A DNA stretch of 64,000 bases from Alphaproteobacteria bacterium (GCA_009995045.1 JAACQG010000005.1:68804-132803); one strand, 5' to 3'; counted from the first letter of the stretch, positions 27,242 to 36,476 are shown. Numbers and translations are program-made. The notes: generated by a model not told the origin, from the letters alone.

Positions 27242-28516
27242 ATGAAGGTTTTGTTGATTGGTTCAGGTGGTCGTGAGCATGCATTGGCGTGGGCGATAGC
27301 GCAGTCAGAAAATTGTGATCAGCTATATTGTGCCCCTGGTAATGCGGGCATTGAATCCTGCGCTGATTGCGTTGATATTGCGGCGGATGATGTTGAGGCA
27401 TTGGTTGCATTTGCGAGAGATAATGCGATTGACCTTGTTGTTGTCGGGCCGGAACAGCCATTGGTGCTTGGGGTGGTTGATCGTTTGAAAGAGATTGGTA
27501 TCCCTGCATTTGGTCCGAATAAAGCCGCGGCGCAGATTGAGGGCTCGAAAGGGTTTATGAAAGATCTTTGCGCGAAATATGATATTCCCACTGCTGCTTA
27601 TGCGCGATTTAGTGACGTTGATGGAGCGAAGGCGTTTATAGATGCGCAAGGCGTGCCGATTGTGATTAAGGCGGATGGCTTAGCGGCGGGTAAGGGCGTA
27701 ATAATTGCGGAAACCTTGGCGCAGGCGTATGAGACAGTAGAGGATATGCTTTCCGGTAATGCCTTTGGCGAAGCGGGGCATGAGATTGTAGTGGAGCAGT
27801 TTTTGGATGGTGAGGAGCTTAGCTATTTTGCCTTGGCGGATGGCGAGAGCATTTTGCCTCTCACGAGTGCGCAGGATCACAAGCGTGTCCATGATGGCGA
27901 TCAAGGGCCAAATACTGGGGGTATGGGCGCATATAGCCCGGCGCATCTTATGAATGATGCGTTAGAAGAGAAAATCTTGACGCGTATTATTGAGCCGACC
28001 ATTGCGGGCATGGTGAAAGACGGTCATCCGTTTACGGGTGTTTTATTTGCGGGCATTATGGTTGTTGATGATGAGCCGTTCTTGATTGAGCATAATGCAC
28101 GCTTTGGTGACCCTGAGTGTCAGACCTTGATGTTACGTATGCAGGGCGATGTTCTTGCCGTTTTGGATGCGGCAGCCAAGGGTCAGTTAGATGCAGTTAA
28201 GGATCAGGTGAGTTGGAGCAGTGATAGTGCGCTTTGTGTTGTTATGGCGGCCAATGGTTATCCTGGCGCTTATCAGAAAAATACAGTGATCAATAATCTT
28301 GATGATACGGCAGAGATTAAGAATGTGACCGTTTTTCATGCGGGAACGGCGAAAAATGATGCTGGTGAGATTGTTAATATTGGTGGCCGTGTTCTTGGCG
28401 TTACCGCGACGGGCAAAGATGTTCAAGAAGCACAGCGCCGCGCCTATATGGGCGTTAACAAAATTGACTGGCCTGATGGTTTTAGCCGCACTGATATTGG
28501 ATGGCGTGCGGTTTAA
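27242..28516 (+). CDS. purD: Phosphoribosylamine-glycine ligase (GAR synthetase)
   Basis: 424 residues, standard length. ATP-grasp enzyme for the second step of purine synthesis: phosphoribosylamine plus glycine plus ATP to GAR. Seen: MKVLLIGSGGREHALAW at the start, VVGPEQPLVLGVVD, KADGLAAGKGVI, the metal/ATP region QDHKRVHDGDQGPNTGGMGAYSPA (partly quoted), IEHNARFGDPE and a C-terminal GGRVLGVTATG. A GGGAA/TTAGG ribosome region precedes the ATG. It follows putA by 39 bases; the operon link is possible but metabolically unobvious. It converges with tadA. Confidence 0.97.
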   Translation: MKVLLIGSGGREHALAWAIAQSENCDQLYCAPGNAGIESCADCVDIAADDVEALVAFARDNAIDLVVVGPEQPLVLGVVDRLKEIGIPAFGPNKAAAQIEGSKGFMKDLCAKYDIPTAAYARFSDVDGAKAFIDAQGVPIVIKADGLAAGKGVIIAETLAQAYETVEDMLSGNAFGEAGHEIVVEQFLDGEELSYFALADGESILPLTSAQDHKRVHDGDQGPNTGGMGAYSPAHLMNDALEEKILTRIIEPTIAGMVKDGHPFTGVLFAGIMVVDDEPFLIEHNARFGDPECQTLMLRMQGDVLAVLDAAAKGQLDAVKDQVSWSSDSALCVVMAANGYPGAYQKNTVINNLDDTAEIKNVTVFHAGTAKNDAGEIVNIGGRVLGVTATGKDVQEAQRRAYMGVNKIDWPDGFSRTDIGWRAV

Positions 28517-28527
28517 TCATATAGGCG

Positions 28528-29025
28528 TCACGGCTTTTTTCGTTTTGATTTAAAGAAATCGCGTAAGATTTGGCCGCACTCATCGGCGAGCAAGCCGTGT
28601 GCGATTTCGGGGCGCCAATGGCATGTTGGCTGCTCATAGAATTTTGCGCCGTGTATAATGCCGCCTCCCTTTGGGTCATCTGCGCCAATTATGACCCGTT
28701 CAATGCGTGCGAAGCTAATCGCGGCGGCGCACATCGTGCAAGGTTCTAGTGATACGTAGAGTGTCGTATTTGGAATTCTTTGTGCGCCTTGTATTTCGCA
28801 GGCTTTGCGGATGGCTATGATCTCTGCGTGGGCGGAGGGATCGTTTAGTTCTCGGGTTTGATTTCCAGCGGATGCAATGATCTTGTTGGTCTTATTTTGC
28901 ACCAAAACTGCTCCGATTGGCACTTCGTCGCGCATCTGTGCTTGCTTTGCCTCTTCCAATGCGGCGCGCATGAAGCTATGGTCTTGTTCAGAAAATTGAT
29001 CAGCAAATTGAAAGTTATCAGACAT
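28528..29025 (-). CDS. tadA: tRNA-specific adenosine deaminase TadA
   Basis: 165 residues. It deaminates A34 of tRNA-Arg(ACG) to inosine. Zinc deaminase motifs: HAEIIAIRKA (the ligand His and catalytic Glu) and PCTMCAAAI (the two Cys ligands); DEVPIGAVLV precedes them. The N-terminus up to residue 18 aligns loosely with E. coli TadA, so ATG 29025 is kept, although Met 19 is possible and neither has a good ribosome site. Its ATG overlaps the ATG of the divergent rluB-type gene in a shared CATG. The promoters of both must therefore lie inside each other's coding region. Confidence 0.95.
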   Translation of the reverse strand: MSDNFQFADQFSEQDHSFMRAALEEAKQAQMRDEVPIGAVLVQNKTNKIIASAGNQTRELNDPSAHAEIIAIRKACEIQGAQRIPNTTLYVSLEPCTMCAAAISFARIERVIIGADDPKGGGIIHGAKFYEQPTCHWRPEIAHGLLADECGQILRDFFKSKRKKP

Positions 29026-29773
29026 GAGCGAAGAAAAGCATAAAGGTGAGCGGATTGCAAAGCGAATTGCGCGTGCGGGTCTGTGTTCGCGTAGGGATGC
29101 GGAACGATGGATCGCGGATGGTCGTGTTGTGGTTAATGGCGATGTCTTGGATACCCCTGCATTTTTAGTGGATGAAAGTGATAAGATTGTTGTCGATGGG
29201 CAGTCATTGCAGGGCGCATCGGATACGCGTTTATGGCTTTATCATAAGCCAGCAGGGCTTGTGACAACGCATAAAGATGATCGCGGGCGCGCTACTGTTT
29301 TTGATAAATTGCCAGAGGGATTGCCGCGCGTGGTTAGTGTTGGCCGCTTGGATTTGAATACTGAGGGGCTTTTGCTTTTGACCAATGACGGTGCGTTGTC
29401 ACGGCATCTTGAGTTGCCATCAACGGGATGGGGGCGCAAATATCGTGTGCGGGTCATTGGACGTGTGAATCCTAAACGCCTCGAAGCGCTAGAGAAGGGT
29501 ATTACTGTTGATGGTATTCGCTATGGGTCAATTAAGGCGCAGATGGATCAGGCTAAAGAGGGGGCGAATAGCTGGCTGACTATTGTTTTAAAGGAAGGTA
29601 AGAACCGTGAGATTAGACGCGTTATGGAGGCGCTAGATTTGAAGGTGAACCGCCTTATCCGTATTTCTTATGGGCCATTTGATTTGGGTAAGATTGAGCG
29701 TGGTGAGGTTATTGAAGTTAAGGATCATGTTTTAAAAGCGCAACTTGAAAAATTCTTTAAGGAACAAGGGTAA
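29024..29773 (+). CDS. rluB: 23S rRNA pseudouridine synthase, RluB/RsuA type
   Basis: 249 residues. An S4 RNA-binding domain (about 10-65: RIAKRIARAGLCSRRDAERWI) is followed by the RsuA/RluB catalytic domain. The catalytic motif GRLDLNTEGLLLLTNDG contains the active Asp. Also seen are YHKPAGLVTTHKDD and the C-terminal EGKNREIRRVMEAL. RluB modifies U2605 of 23S rRNA; RluE and RluF are related, but S4 plus this length favours RluB. Its stop overlaps the rsmD start by one base (TAATG), pairing two ribosome-modification genes. Confidence 0.9.
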   Translation: MSEEKHKGERIAKRIARAGLCSRRDAERWIADGRVVVNGDVLDTPAFLVDESDKIVVDGQSLQGASDTRLWLYHKPAGLVTTHKDDRGRATVFDKLPEGLPRVVSVGRLDLNTEGLLLLTNDGALSRHLELPSTGWGRKYRVRVIGRVNPKRLEALEKGITVDGIRYGSIKAQMDQAKEGANSWLTIVLKEGKNREIRRVMEALDLKVNRLIRISYGPFDLGKIERGEVIEVKDHVLKAQLEKFFKEQG

Positions 29774-30330
29774 TGCGCGTTGTTTCAGGGGTGCATGGTG
29801 GGCGTAAATTAAATGTGCCTAAGGGGCGAGATATTCGTCCGACTTCCGATAAGGTGCGCGGCGCGATTTTTAACACGCTTTCGGGGTATTGTGATTTTCA
29901 TGAGGCGTTTGTTTTGGATGCGTTTTGTGGCACAGGGGCGCTTGGTATAGAGGCGTTGTCACGTGGCGCATCTCATTGCGTTTTTGTAGATAAGGCACGT
30001 GCGTCATTGGATTTGGCGCGTCAAAATGTTGGTATGCTTGGTTTGGAGGGCGAATCTGTATTCAAGTTGGCTGATGCGCAAAAGGTTCATTTCGGTGCTC
30101 GTGACCCGTTTGACCTTGTGTTTTTAGATCCGCCTTATCGGCAAGGGCTAGCGATTGCATGCCTTGATCATTTGGGGCGCAGCGATATTTTGCGTGAGGG
30201 GGCGGTGTGCGTTTTGGAAACCGAGAGGGGCGCGGACGTGTCTGCACCTGCCCAGTTTGAGATGCTTAAGGACAAGCTATATGGGGATACTCTTGTCACG
30301 TATCTGCGTTATAGCCAATCGGTTGCGTAG
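29773..30330 (+). CDS. rsmD: 16S rRNA (guanine966-N2)-methyltransferase RsmD
   Basis: 185 residues, typical for the family. SAM-dependent enzyme methylating G966 in the small subunit. Seen: RVVSGVHGGRKLNVPKG at the N-terminus, PTSDKVRGAIFNTL, the SAM-binding VLDAFCGTGALGIEALSRGA and the catalytic FLDPPY. Translation is coupled to the rluB-type gene through TAATG. The 3' end overlaps the converging uppP by 22 bases. Confidence 0.96.
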   Translation: MRVVSGVHGGRKLNVPKGRDIRPTSDKVRGAIFNTLSGYCDFHEAFVLDAFCGTGALGIEALSRGASHCVFVDKARASLDLARQNVGMLGLEGESVFKLADAQKVHFGARDPFDLVFLDPPYRQGLAIACLDHLGRSDILREGAVCVLETERGADVSAPAQFEMLKDKLYGDTLVTYLRYSQSVA

Positions 30331-31136
30331 ATTACTGCTAATAGGGCGATGCCGAGAATTATGCGATAGATCGCAAAAGGTGTGAAGCTTGCTCTGGAAA
30401 GCCATTTCATCATCAAAACGATAGCGATATAGCCGGAGATAAAGGATAGAATGGCCGCAATGAGCACATCATAGGAGAGTGATGCGTTTGGGTTGTTGAG
30501 TAATTCTAATCCGCCTAACGCGCCTGCGCCGCTGATTGCGATGATGCCGAGCAGCAAGGAGTAATGCGCGCATTCACTACGGTTGTAGCCTAAAAACCGT
30601 GCGGCGGTCATGGTAATGCCAGAGCGACTTGTCCCGGGGATGAGAGCGAGGCATTGCGCGAGGCCGATAATGAGTGCGTGTTTGTAGCCGAGTTCATCTA
30701 ATGTTTTCTCGTTTGGAGCCATGCGATCAGCAATCCATAAGACGATCCCGAAAATCAGCGTAGTCCATGCCACGATTTCAACGGCTAATAGCCATGATGG
30801 ATTCATTGCATTGAGCCAAAAGCCAATGATGATGACGGGGATTGATCCGATGATGATTTTTAGCGTGAGTTGGTTTCCTGTATGATCCCATTTTCCGGTG
30901 AGCAGGGATAATATTCCCGATACCATGAGGATCACGTCTTTGCGGAAATACAAAAGGACAGAAAATAAAGTGCCGACATGGACGGCGACGTCCATTAGGA
31001 TATGCTTATCCCATTCTTGGGCTGCGTTACCGTCGAGCGCGGCATGGGCGAGGACAAGATGGCCGCTTGAGCTAATAGGGAGGAATTCGGTGATCCCCTG
31101 TATGAGGGCAAGAATAATGATGTGAAGTAAAGGCAT
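30309..31136 (-). CDS. uppP: Undecaprenyl-diphosphatase UppP (BacA)
   Basis: 275 residues, polytopic. It dephosphorylates undecaprenyl diphosphate, regenerating the lipid carrier for peptidoglycan; overexpression gives bacitracin resistance. The two active-site motifs are seen: ALIQGITEFLPISSSGHL near residue 10 (Glu-rich motif and PISSSGH) and LIPGTSRSGITMTAA near residue 170. Seven to eight hydrophobic segments. It shares a 51-base divergent gap with the small membrane gene. Confidence 0.96.
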   Translation of the reverse strand: MPLLHIIILALIQGITEFLPISSSGHLVLAHAALDGNAAQEWDKHILMDVAVHVGTLFSVLLYFRKDVILMVSGILSLLTGKWDHTGNQLTLKIIIGSIPVIIIGFWLNAMNPSWLLAVEIVAWTTLIFGIVLWIADRMAPNEKTLDELGYKHALIIGLAQCLALIPGTSRSGITMTAARFLGYNRSECAHYSLLLGIIAISGAGALGGLELLNNPNASLSYDVLIAAILSFISGYIAIVLMMKWLSRASFTPFAIYRIILGIALLAVIYATDWL

Positions 31137-31187
31137 ATCGGATAGTGATCCTTGCTTTTTAATTGGTGATCGTAGATCATCTTCTAT

Positions 31188-31388
31188 ATGGTTTATTTGG
31201 TTGGTACAATCGGATTTTTTTCAGGTTTCGTTCTCGGTATATTTATTTTAAACGCGCTGTTATCGGATCGCAGCCGGCGAGAGTTGTTGGAGGATCGTGG
31301 CCTTAAATGGACATATGGTCTTTTTGCGTGGATCATTGCAGGTATTACTTCATATGCTGCGGTTCAGAGTTATTACATTTATTTTTAA
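31188..31388 (+). CDS. Small two-helix membrane protein of unknown function
   Basis: 66 residues with two predicted membrane helices (about 3-25 and 42-60) joined by a charged loop (SDRSRRELLEDRGLKW). No recognised family. It lies 41 bases before the cytochrome b561 gene on the same strand. No strong ribosome site is visible, so confidence is moderate; the clean two-helix layout argues it is real. Confidence 0.55.
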   Translation: MVYLVGTIGFFSGFVLGIFILNALLSDRSRRELLEDRGLKWTYGLFAWIIAGITSYAAVQSYYIYF

Positions 31389-31429
31389 AACAAGAGCGGT
31401 GCGCGCACCGGATCATAAAGGGGCATAAT

Positions 31430-32101
31430 ATGTCAGGAAAAGTAGAACGTTATAATACAGTCTCGCGTGGGTTTCATTGGGCCGTTGCGGTGCTTATTTT
31501 AGGACTTTTGATCGTTGGATTTTTTATGGATACGATTGAGCCGTCTCCGTTTAAATATCAGGTTTACGGATGGCATAAAGCGACCGGAATTGCCGTTTTG
31601 TTTTTGGGCGTGTGCCGTATTATTTGGAAACATATTACACAAACGCCAGAATCGCTAAGTGCCTATAAGCAATGGGAAAAAATACTATCTAAAACGATAC
31701 ATATAGTTTTGTATGTGGCAATTATCGCCATGCCATTATCTGGTTGGATCATGTCGTCGGCTGGTGGGTATCCGATTTCATTTTTTGGCCTTTTCGAGGT
31801 TCCGGGTATCGTTTCTAAGGGCTCGGAATTGGGCAAGCTTGCGAAAGAGGCTCATGAGATCTGGGCTTGGATCATTATTGGTTGTGTCGTGCTGCATATT
31901 GCTGGTGCGCTTAAGCATCATATTTTAGATAAAGATACGACGCTGAACCGCATGGGCGGCAACCTTATCTTTGCAGTTTTCGGGCTTCTTGCTTTGGCCA
32001 TTGCTTTATCATTTCCTGCGCGTGAATTTATAGGTGAATTATTCAGCAAGGGTGCAGTTCAAGAGGTTCCTCTTCAGGATTCTTCTGATACGTCAGAATG
32101 A
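31430..32101 (+). CDS. Cytochrome b561 family protein (CybB-like)
   Basis: 223 residues from ATG 31430, which has AAAGGGG just upstream; a longer open frame is spurious. Four membrane helices carry the haem-ligand histidines: VSRGFHWAVAVL, YGWHKATGIAVL, SKTIHIVLYVAIIAMPLSGW and VLHIAGALKHH. These diheme proteins pass electrons from quinol or to periplasmic acceptors such as superoxide. The extra C-terminal helix and acidic tail (about 180-223) exceed the core domain. Confidence 0.88.
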   Translation: MSGKVERYNTVSRGFHWAVAVLILGLLIVGFFMDTIEPSPFKYQVYGWHKATGIAVLFLGVCRIIWKHITQTPESLSAYKQWEKILSKTIHIVLYVAIIAMPLSGWIMSSAGGYPISFFGLFEVPGIVSKGSELGKLAKEAHEIWAWIIIGCVVLHIAGALKHHILDKDTTLNRMGGNLIFAVFGLLALAIALSFPAREFIGELFSKGAVQEVPLQDSSDTSE

Positions 32102-32160
32102 TTACGAAAAGACGCTTTTTACTCTAGGATTTTGGATCGGTTCACGATAAGCTCTTTTTT

Positions 32161-32829
32161 ATGAGAAAGCTTTATCATCTATGGCTGCATCCTTATTCGC
32201 GGAAAGTCCGCATTGTTTTGGCTGAGAAGAATTTGGATTTTGATCTTCAGGTTGAAAAAATCTGGGAACGACGGACTGATTTTTTGGCGATGAACCCTGC
32301 GGGTGATGTTCCTGTTCTTGTTGAACAAGACGGCACGACCTTGGCCAATTCCCAGGTGATTTGCGAATATCTCGAGGAAGTTTATCCCGAGGTTAATACG
32401 CTTGGGCATGACCCGGTTCAGCGTGCGGAGACTCGCCGTTTGGTGAGCTGGTTTGATGTTAAGTTTAATCGTGAGGTCACCGAAAACCTTGTCAGTGAAA
32501 AATTGATGAAGCGTTATCTGAAATTGGGTGAGCCAAATGGGCCGTCTATTCGTGCGGGTCATGCGAATATACATTACCATTTGGATTATATTGGATTTTT
32601 AACTGAAAAACGCAGATGGCTTGCGGGGGATCAGTTTTCTTTGGCAGATATAGCGGCAGCGGCGCATTTATCGGCGGTAGATTACATTGGTGATGTGCCG
32701 TGGGAAGAGCATCATGCGGCGCGCAAATGGTATGATAAGATACGTGAACGCAAGAGTTTTCAGCCATTATTGGCGGACCGTGTGCCGGGTTATGATCCAG
32801 TACCGCAGTATGAAAATATTTCTGCTTAA
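32161..32829 (+). CDS. Glutathione S-transferase family protein
   Basis: 222 residues. An N-terminal thioredoxin-like domain (about 1-78: LYHLWLHPYSRKVRIVLAEK, with MNPAGDVPVLVE and NSQVICEYLEEVYP, the cis-Pro and glutathione-site residues) is followed by an all-helical domain with GDQFSLADIAAAAHLSAVDYIG. Cytoplasmic; the substrate is unknown. The active-site position after HPYS is Ser/Arg rather than Cys, as in Ser-type GSTs. It precedes the SDR gene by 34 bases. Confidence 0.88.
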   Translation: MRKLYHLWLHPYSRKVRIVLAEKNLDFDLQVEKIWERRTDFLAMNPAGDVPVLVEQDGTTLANSQVICEYLEEVYPEVNTLGHDPVQRAETRRLVSWFDVKFNREVTENLVSEKLMKRYLKLGEPNGPSIRAGHANIHYHLDYIGFLTEKRRWLAGDQFSLADIAAAAHLSAVDYIGDVPWEEHHAARKWYDKIRERKSFQPLLADRVPGYDPVPQYENISA

Positions 32830-32863
32830 ATAAATATAAAAAAATAAACAGGTTGGAAAATTT

Positions 32864-33781
32864 ATGACTCAGCACAATAAGCTGTTTTGCTTCGGATATG
32901 GATATAGTTGCGATTACCTTGGTCATGAATTGCATGCACAAGGGTGGGATATTGCGGGTACGACACGCAATGTTGAAAAGCGTGAGACATTAAAGACGCG
33001 CGGTGTTGAAACACATTTATTTGATTATGAGTGTCCGCTCCCTGATCCGTTATATACTTTGAAAGACACAACGCATTTGGTGATTTCTACACCGCCTGGT
33101 GATGATGGGGATCCTACGTTTTTGATGCATGCGCAGGATATTTTGAAGTTAGAAAACCTTCAATGGGTTGGGTATTTATCGACCACAGGTGTTTATGGCG
33201 ATCGTGATGGTGGCTGGGTTGATGAAACATCCGAGATTCGTCCTAATAGCAAACGTGGCTCTCGCCGTGCTTTAGCAGAGGAGCAATGGCTTTCTTTGGT
33301 GAAGTCGCATCATTTGCCAGTACATATTTTTCGTCTTGCGGGCATTTATGGCCCTGGTCGTTGCGCGCTTGATTCTATTCGCGCGGGGGTGGCGCGACGG
33401 ATTGACAAACCAGGTCATGCGTTTAGCCGAATTCATGTTGAAGATATCGTTCAAATTTTATTGGCATCTATGAAACACCCTAATCCAGGCGCGGCGTATA
33501 ATGTGTGTGATGACTTTGCCGCACCTAGTCATGAGGTCATTGCGCATGCATGTGACTTGCTGGCGCGCCCCATTCCGCCCATCATTCCGTTCGAAGAGGC
33601 TGATTTATCGCCGATGGCGCGGAGTTTCTATGCGGATCATAAGCGGGTCAATAATAAGCGCATTAAAGAAGAGCTTGGTGTAGATTTAAAATATAAGAAT
33701 TATATTGACGGTCTTCAGGCCTGTATGGATGCGGAAGATTATGCGCTTTCCTTATTTAAGGGCATTGGGCAAAAATCTTAG
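32864..33781 (+). CDS. YeeZ-like NAD(P)-dependent epimerase/SDR family protein
   Basis: 305 residues. A Rossmann fold starts at the N-terminus (CFGYGYSCDYLGHEL, a G-x-G-x-x-x-x-x-L pattern near 9-22). The substrate-side motifs are LSTTGVYGDRDGGWVDE and FRLAGIYGPGR. This matches the YeeZ branch of atypical SDRs. The usual YxxxK is not evident, so it may be a binding or non-classical reductase. No specific reaction can be assigned. Its stop shares four bases with the stop of the converging kinase gene. Confidence 0.8.
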   Translation: MTQHNKLFCFGYGYSCDYLGHELHAQGWDIAGTTRNVEKRETLKTRGVETHLFDYECPLPDPLYTLKDTTHLVISTPPGDDGDPTFLMHAQDILKLENLQWVGYLSTTGVYGDRDGGWVDETSEIRPNSKRGSRRALAEEQWLSLVKSHHLPVHIFRLAGIYGPGRCALDSIRAGVARRIDKPGHAFSRIHVEDIVQILLASMKHPNPGAAYNVCDDFAAPSHEVIAHACDLLARPIPPIIPFEEADLSPMARSFYADHKRVNNKRIKEELGVDLKYKNYIDGLQACMDAEDYALSLFKGIGQKS

Positions 33782-35760
33782 GTGTGATTTTCTGTGTCTT
33801 GAATGGGTTGTTGGTAAGGCAGGCCGATTGTTACTGTTGTTCCGACTTCTATTGTTGATTCAATTTTTAATGTTCCTTGGTGCAATTCAATAAGCTCTTT
33901 TGTGATTGCCAGACCTAGTCCTGATCCCTCGTGATCGCGAGCATAGGAGGAGGAGACTTGTTCGAACGGATTTGTAATTGTTGCGAGTTTGTTGGCGGGG
34001 ATGCCAATGCCGTTATCTGATATTTTTAAAATGATACCGTTTTCATGTGCATTGCATTGGACATCAATTTGTCCATTGTCATTGGAAAATTTGACTGCGT
34101 TTGAGAGTATGTTGAGCAGGATTTGTAAAATACCGCGACGGTCAGCGACGATTTTTAATTCTTCATCGGCGTTTAAGTTGTTTTTGATTTTTATCCCCGA
34201 TTCTAGGGCGCGTCCTTCCATCATATGGAGAGCGACATGGATCACTTTGCTGATGTTCAGCTCTTCTAGCATGAGGTCGTATTTTCCGGCTTCGATTTTT
34301 GACATGTCGAGGATGTCGCTGATGAGATCAAGTAGATGTTCGCCGCTTTCGCGGATGCCGCCGATGTAATCGACATATTTTTCATTGCCCAATGGGCCGA
34401 GGAGTTGACGTTCCATCATTTCGGAAAATCCAATGATTGCGTTTAGCGGTGTGCGCAGTTCATGTGACATATTGGCGAGGAATTGGGTTTTGGCGGAATA
34501 GGCACGCTCGGCTGCGTCTTTTGCGGTTTTTAATTCGCGCTCATAGAGCATGCGCTCCGTCATATCTTGCATGATTCCAAAAAGCGCGATGACTTCGCCT
34601 TCATCATCTCTTGAGCATCGTCCTTCGCTACGTATAACGCGTTCTTCGCCGTCGGGGCGTAGAATGGAAAATTCAACGTCATAGTCATTTTCTTCAATGA
34701 CGGCGCGATGAAGGGCTTGGTTTAGACGATCAATGTCGTCGCTGTGAACCATTTGGTTCATGTTATCGAGGGTCGCGTCGAAGTTTTCTGGGTCTACGCC
34801 GAAGATGCGGTAAATTTCATCTGACCATTCAATCGAATCTTCGCCGAGCACCCAGCGCCAGTGCCCCATGCGGCCAAGGCTTTCGGCTTGAAGGAGTTGT
34901 TTTTCGCGATGTTGTAATGCTTTTTGTTGTGTCTTTATGGCGGTCACGTCGCGCCCTGCAAAATAGGTGAGGCCGCTGAGGTGTTGTTGACGCCATTCAA
35001 CCCATATGCTGGCTTTTTGCTTTGTGATGATGCGTGCCTCAATGTCGAAGCGTTTGGCTTCGGGGCTTTGGGGGCGTGTGTCACCTTGGTGTGCGCTTTG
35101 TATCGCGTTTTGAACGTGGGGTTTGTCTTCTTCATCGAATAAATTGATGAAGGCGATATCGTCTAATTCTTGTGCGGAATAGCCGATTGTATTGCCGAAG
35201 CGTGCATTGGCGCGTAGGATTTTTCCGTTTTCATCTATGACTACCATCATCTCCCGCGAGAGGTTTAGGAAAACATCAATATCGTCATGCGTGCTATGTG
35301 CGTTTTGTGGGAGTGGGGATTCCATCTCTATGTTATCGTTGTGATTCAGATTGTATGAGGCCACTAAAAAACGACGTGAATCCGGCATATTGATCCAGTC
35401 GAAGTGAAATTCCTGCGCGGTTTGATCGCCATAAAGGAAGACGTTATGTGCCCCCGGTTCAATGTCATTGGGGGATTGAGCCTCATTTTGGAATTTTAAA
35501 ATCGTGCTGAAATTATGTTCTGAGATGGTGTCGCGTGTGAGTTGCGCCATTTTCATGAAGGCAGCACTTGCGAAGACGATTGTTCCCTCGTTGTCCACAA
35601 CAATGCGTGCATCGTCATTCTCTACTGATTGAGAGAATGGGAATCCTTGAATTTCGTCTTTTTTACGGCGTAATGAGAACATGGAATATCGCATCAATGA
35701 TGAGGGTGGTATTTTAAGGACGGGGTGTTTTGAAACACTCTTATATATACCATAAGTCAA
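33778..35760 (-). CDS. Sensor histidine kinase with three PAS domains, DivJ/PleC-like core
   Basis: 660 residues from ATG 35760; Met 23 or Met 27 are possible starts and none has a clear ribosome site. No membrane helix, so it is cytoplasmic. PAS-like regions at about 50-140, 160-275 and 290-405. The H-box MSHELRTPLNAIIGFSEMM has the phospho-acceptor H433. Then come the N box (LLNILSNAVKFSNDN), G1 (DNGIGIP, 582-588) and G2 (GSGLGLAI, 612-619). The dimerisation segment with FGPLG-like LLGPLGNEKYVDYIGGIRESGEHLL and DILDMSKIEAGKYDL (in parts) resembles alphaproteobacterial DivJ/PleC/cell-cycle kinases. No response regulator is adjacent, so the partner is unknown. Confidence 0.9.
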   Translation of the reverse strand: MTYGIYKSVSKHPVLKIPPSSLMRYSMFSLRRKKDEIQGFPFSQSVENDDARIVVDNEGTIVFASAAFMKMAQLTRDTISEHNFSTILKFQNEAQSPNDIEPGAHNVFLYGDQTAQEFHFDWINMPDSRRFLVASYNLNHNDNIEMESPLPQNAHSTHDDIDVFLNLSREMMVVIDENGKILRANARFGNTIGYSAQELDDIAFINLFDEEDKPHVQNAIQSAHQGDTRPQSPEAKRFDIEARIITKQKASIWVEWRQQHLSGLTYFAGRDVTAIKTQQKALQHREKQLLQAESLGRMGHWRWVLGEDSIEWSDEIYRIFGVDPENFDATLDNMNQMVHSDDIDRLNQALHRAVIEENDYDVEFSILRPDGEERVIRSEGRCSRDDEGEVIALFGIMQDMTERMLYERELKTAKDAAERAYSAKTQFLANMSHELRTPLNAIIGFSEMMERQLLGPLGNEKYVDYIGGIRESGEHLLDLISDILDMSKIEAGKYDLMLEELNISKVIHVALHMMEGRALESGIKIKNNLNADEELKIVADRRGILQILLNILSNAVKFSNDNGQIDVQCNAHENGIILKISDNGIGIPANKLATITNPFEQVSSSYARDHEGSGLGLAITKELIELHQGTLKIESTIEVGTTVTIGLPYQQPIQDTENHT

Positions 35761-35794
35761 AAGGCATTTTGTTTACAAGAGGTTTAGCATAAAA

Positions 35795-35824
35795 AACGCC
35801 CCTTATCTGAAGATAAAGGGCGTT
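35795..35824 (-). terminator. Terminator after the redoxin gene
   Basis: Hairpin between 35795-35808 and 35811-35824 (AACGCCCC/GGGCGTT core, one mismatch), followed on the minus strand by a T6 run. It ends the dsbD-redoxin operon. Confidence 0.7.
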
Positions 35825-35843
35825 ATAAGGGGGAATATTCGGA

Positions 35844-36476
35844 TTAGTAAGCGTATTTCACGGAACAGCCATATGGTTGTGTTTGTGATGTGGTTACATC
35901 TTTGCCTTCAATAAGCTCATCAACGGCGGCGGTTACATAGTTTTCCGCGCCTTCGATTGTGGCTGGGTTTGGGCTTGGGTTGTTATCTATCGCGCCGGCG
36001 TAGGCGAGTGTGCCATCGGTATTGATCACGAACATGTGTGGTGTTGTTTTAGCGTCATACATTTTGCCAATTTCGCCAGATGCATCGAGGATTTTTACGC
36101 TTGGATGTGCGCCTTGCTCTTCAATGATTTTAGCGGCTTCTTCGGCGGTTGTGTTGCCTTGGCGGCCATCAGCGGAGGAGACGATTGTGACCCATTCAAC
36201 GCCTTTTTCAGTGGTTTCTTTTTGCACTTTTTGCATGTTGCCGCTGCCGTAATGCTTTACGACGAATGGACATTCATGGTTGCTCCACTCAAGGACGACG
36301 ATTTTGCCTTTGTGATCACTAAGTTTAAAAGTATCACCGTTGATATCAGTCGCGGTGAAATCAGGCGCGGCCTTGCCGATTTCCGGCGCGGCGGCTTTTG
36401 ACGCGGTCGATAGAGACACGATTGCTGTTATCGCGATTGCGAATACGGCCAGTGATGTGAGTAAAAATTGACGCAT
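35844..36476 (-). CDS. Exported thioredoxin-like redoxin (AhpC/TSA-type fold)
   Basis: 210 residues with a signal peptide (about 1-29). The redoxin fold starts at APEIGKAAPDFTATDINGDTF. The active-site loop is EWSNHECPF: a single Cys (C69) where peroxiredoxin/thioredoxin types have one or two, so no CxxC. A second cysteine sits near the end (C204 in PYGCSVKY), a feature of a group of bacterial redoxin-domain proteins that may resolve C69. It lies 16 bases downstream of dsbD, which would supply reductant across the membrane. Its oxidised substrate is unknown. Confidence 0.85.
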   Translation of the reverse strand: MRQFLLTSLAVFAIAITAIVSLSTASKAAAPEIGKAAPDFTATDINGDTFKLSDHKGKIVVLEWSNHECPFVVKHYGSGNMQKVQKETTEKGVEWVTIVSSADGRQGNTTAEEAAKIIEEQGAHPSVKILDASGEIGKMYDAKTTPHMFVINTDGTLAYAGAIDNNPSPNPATIEGAENYVTAAVDELIEGKDVTTSQTQPYGCSVKYAY

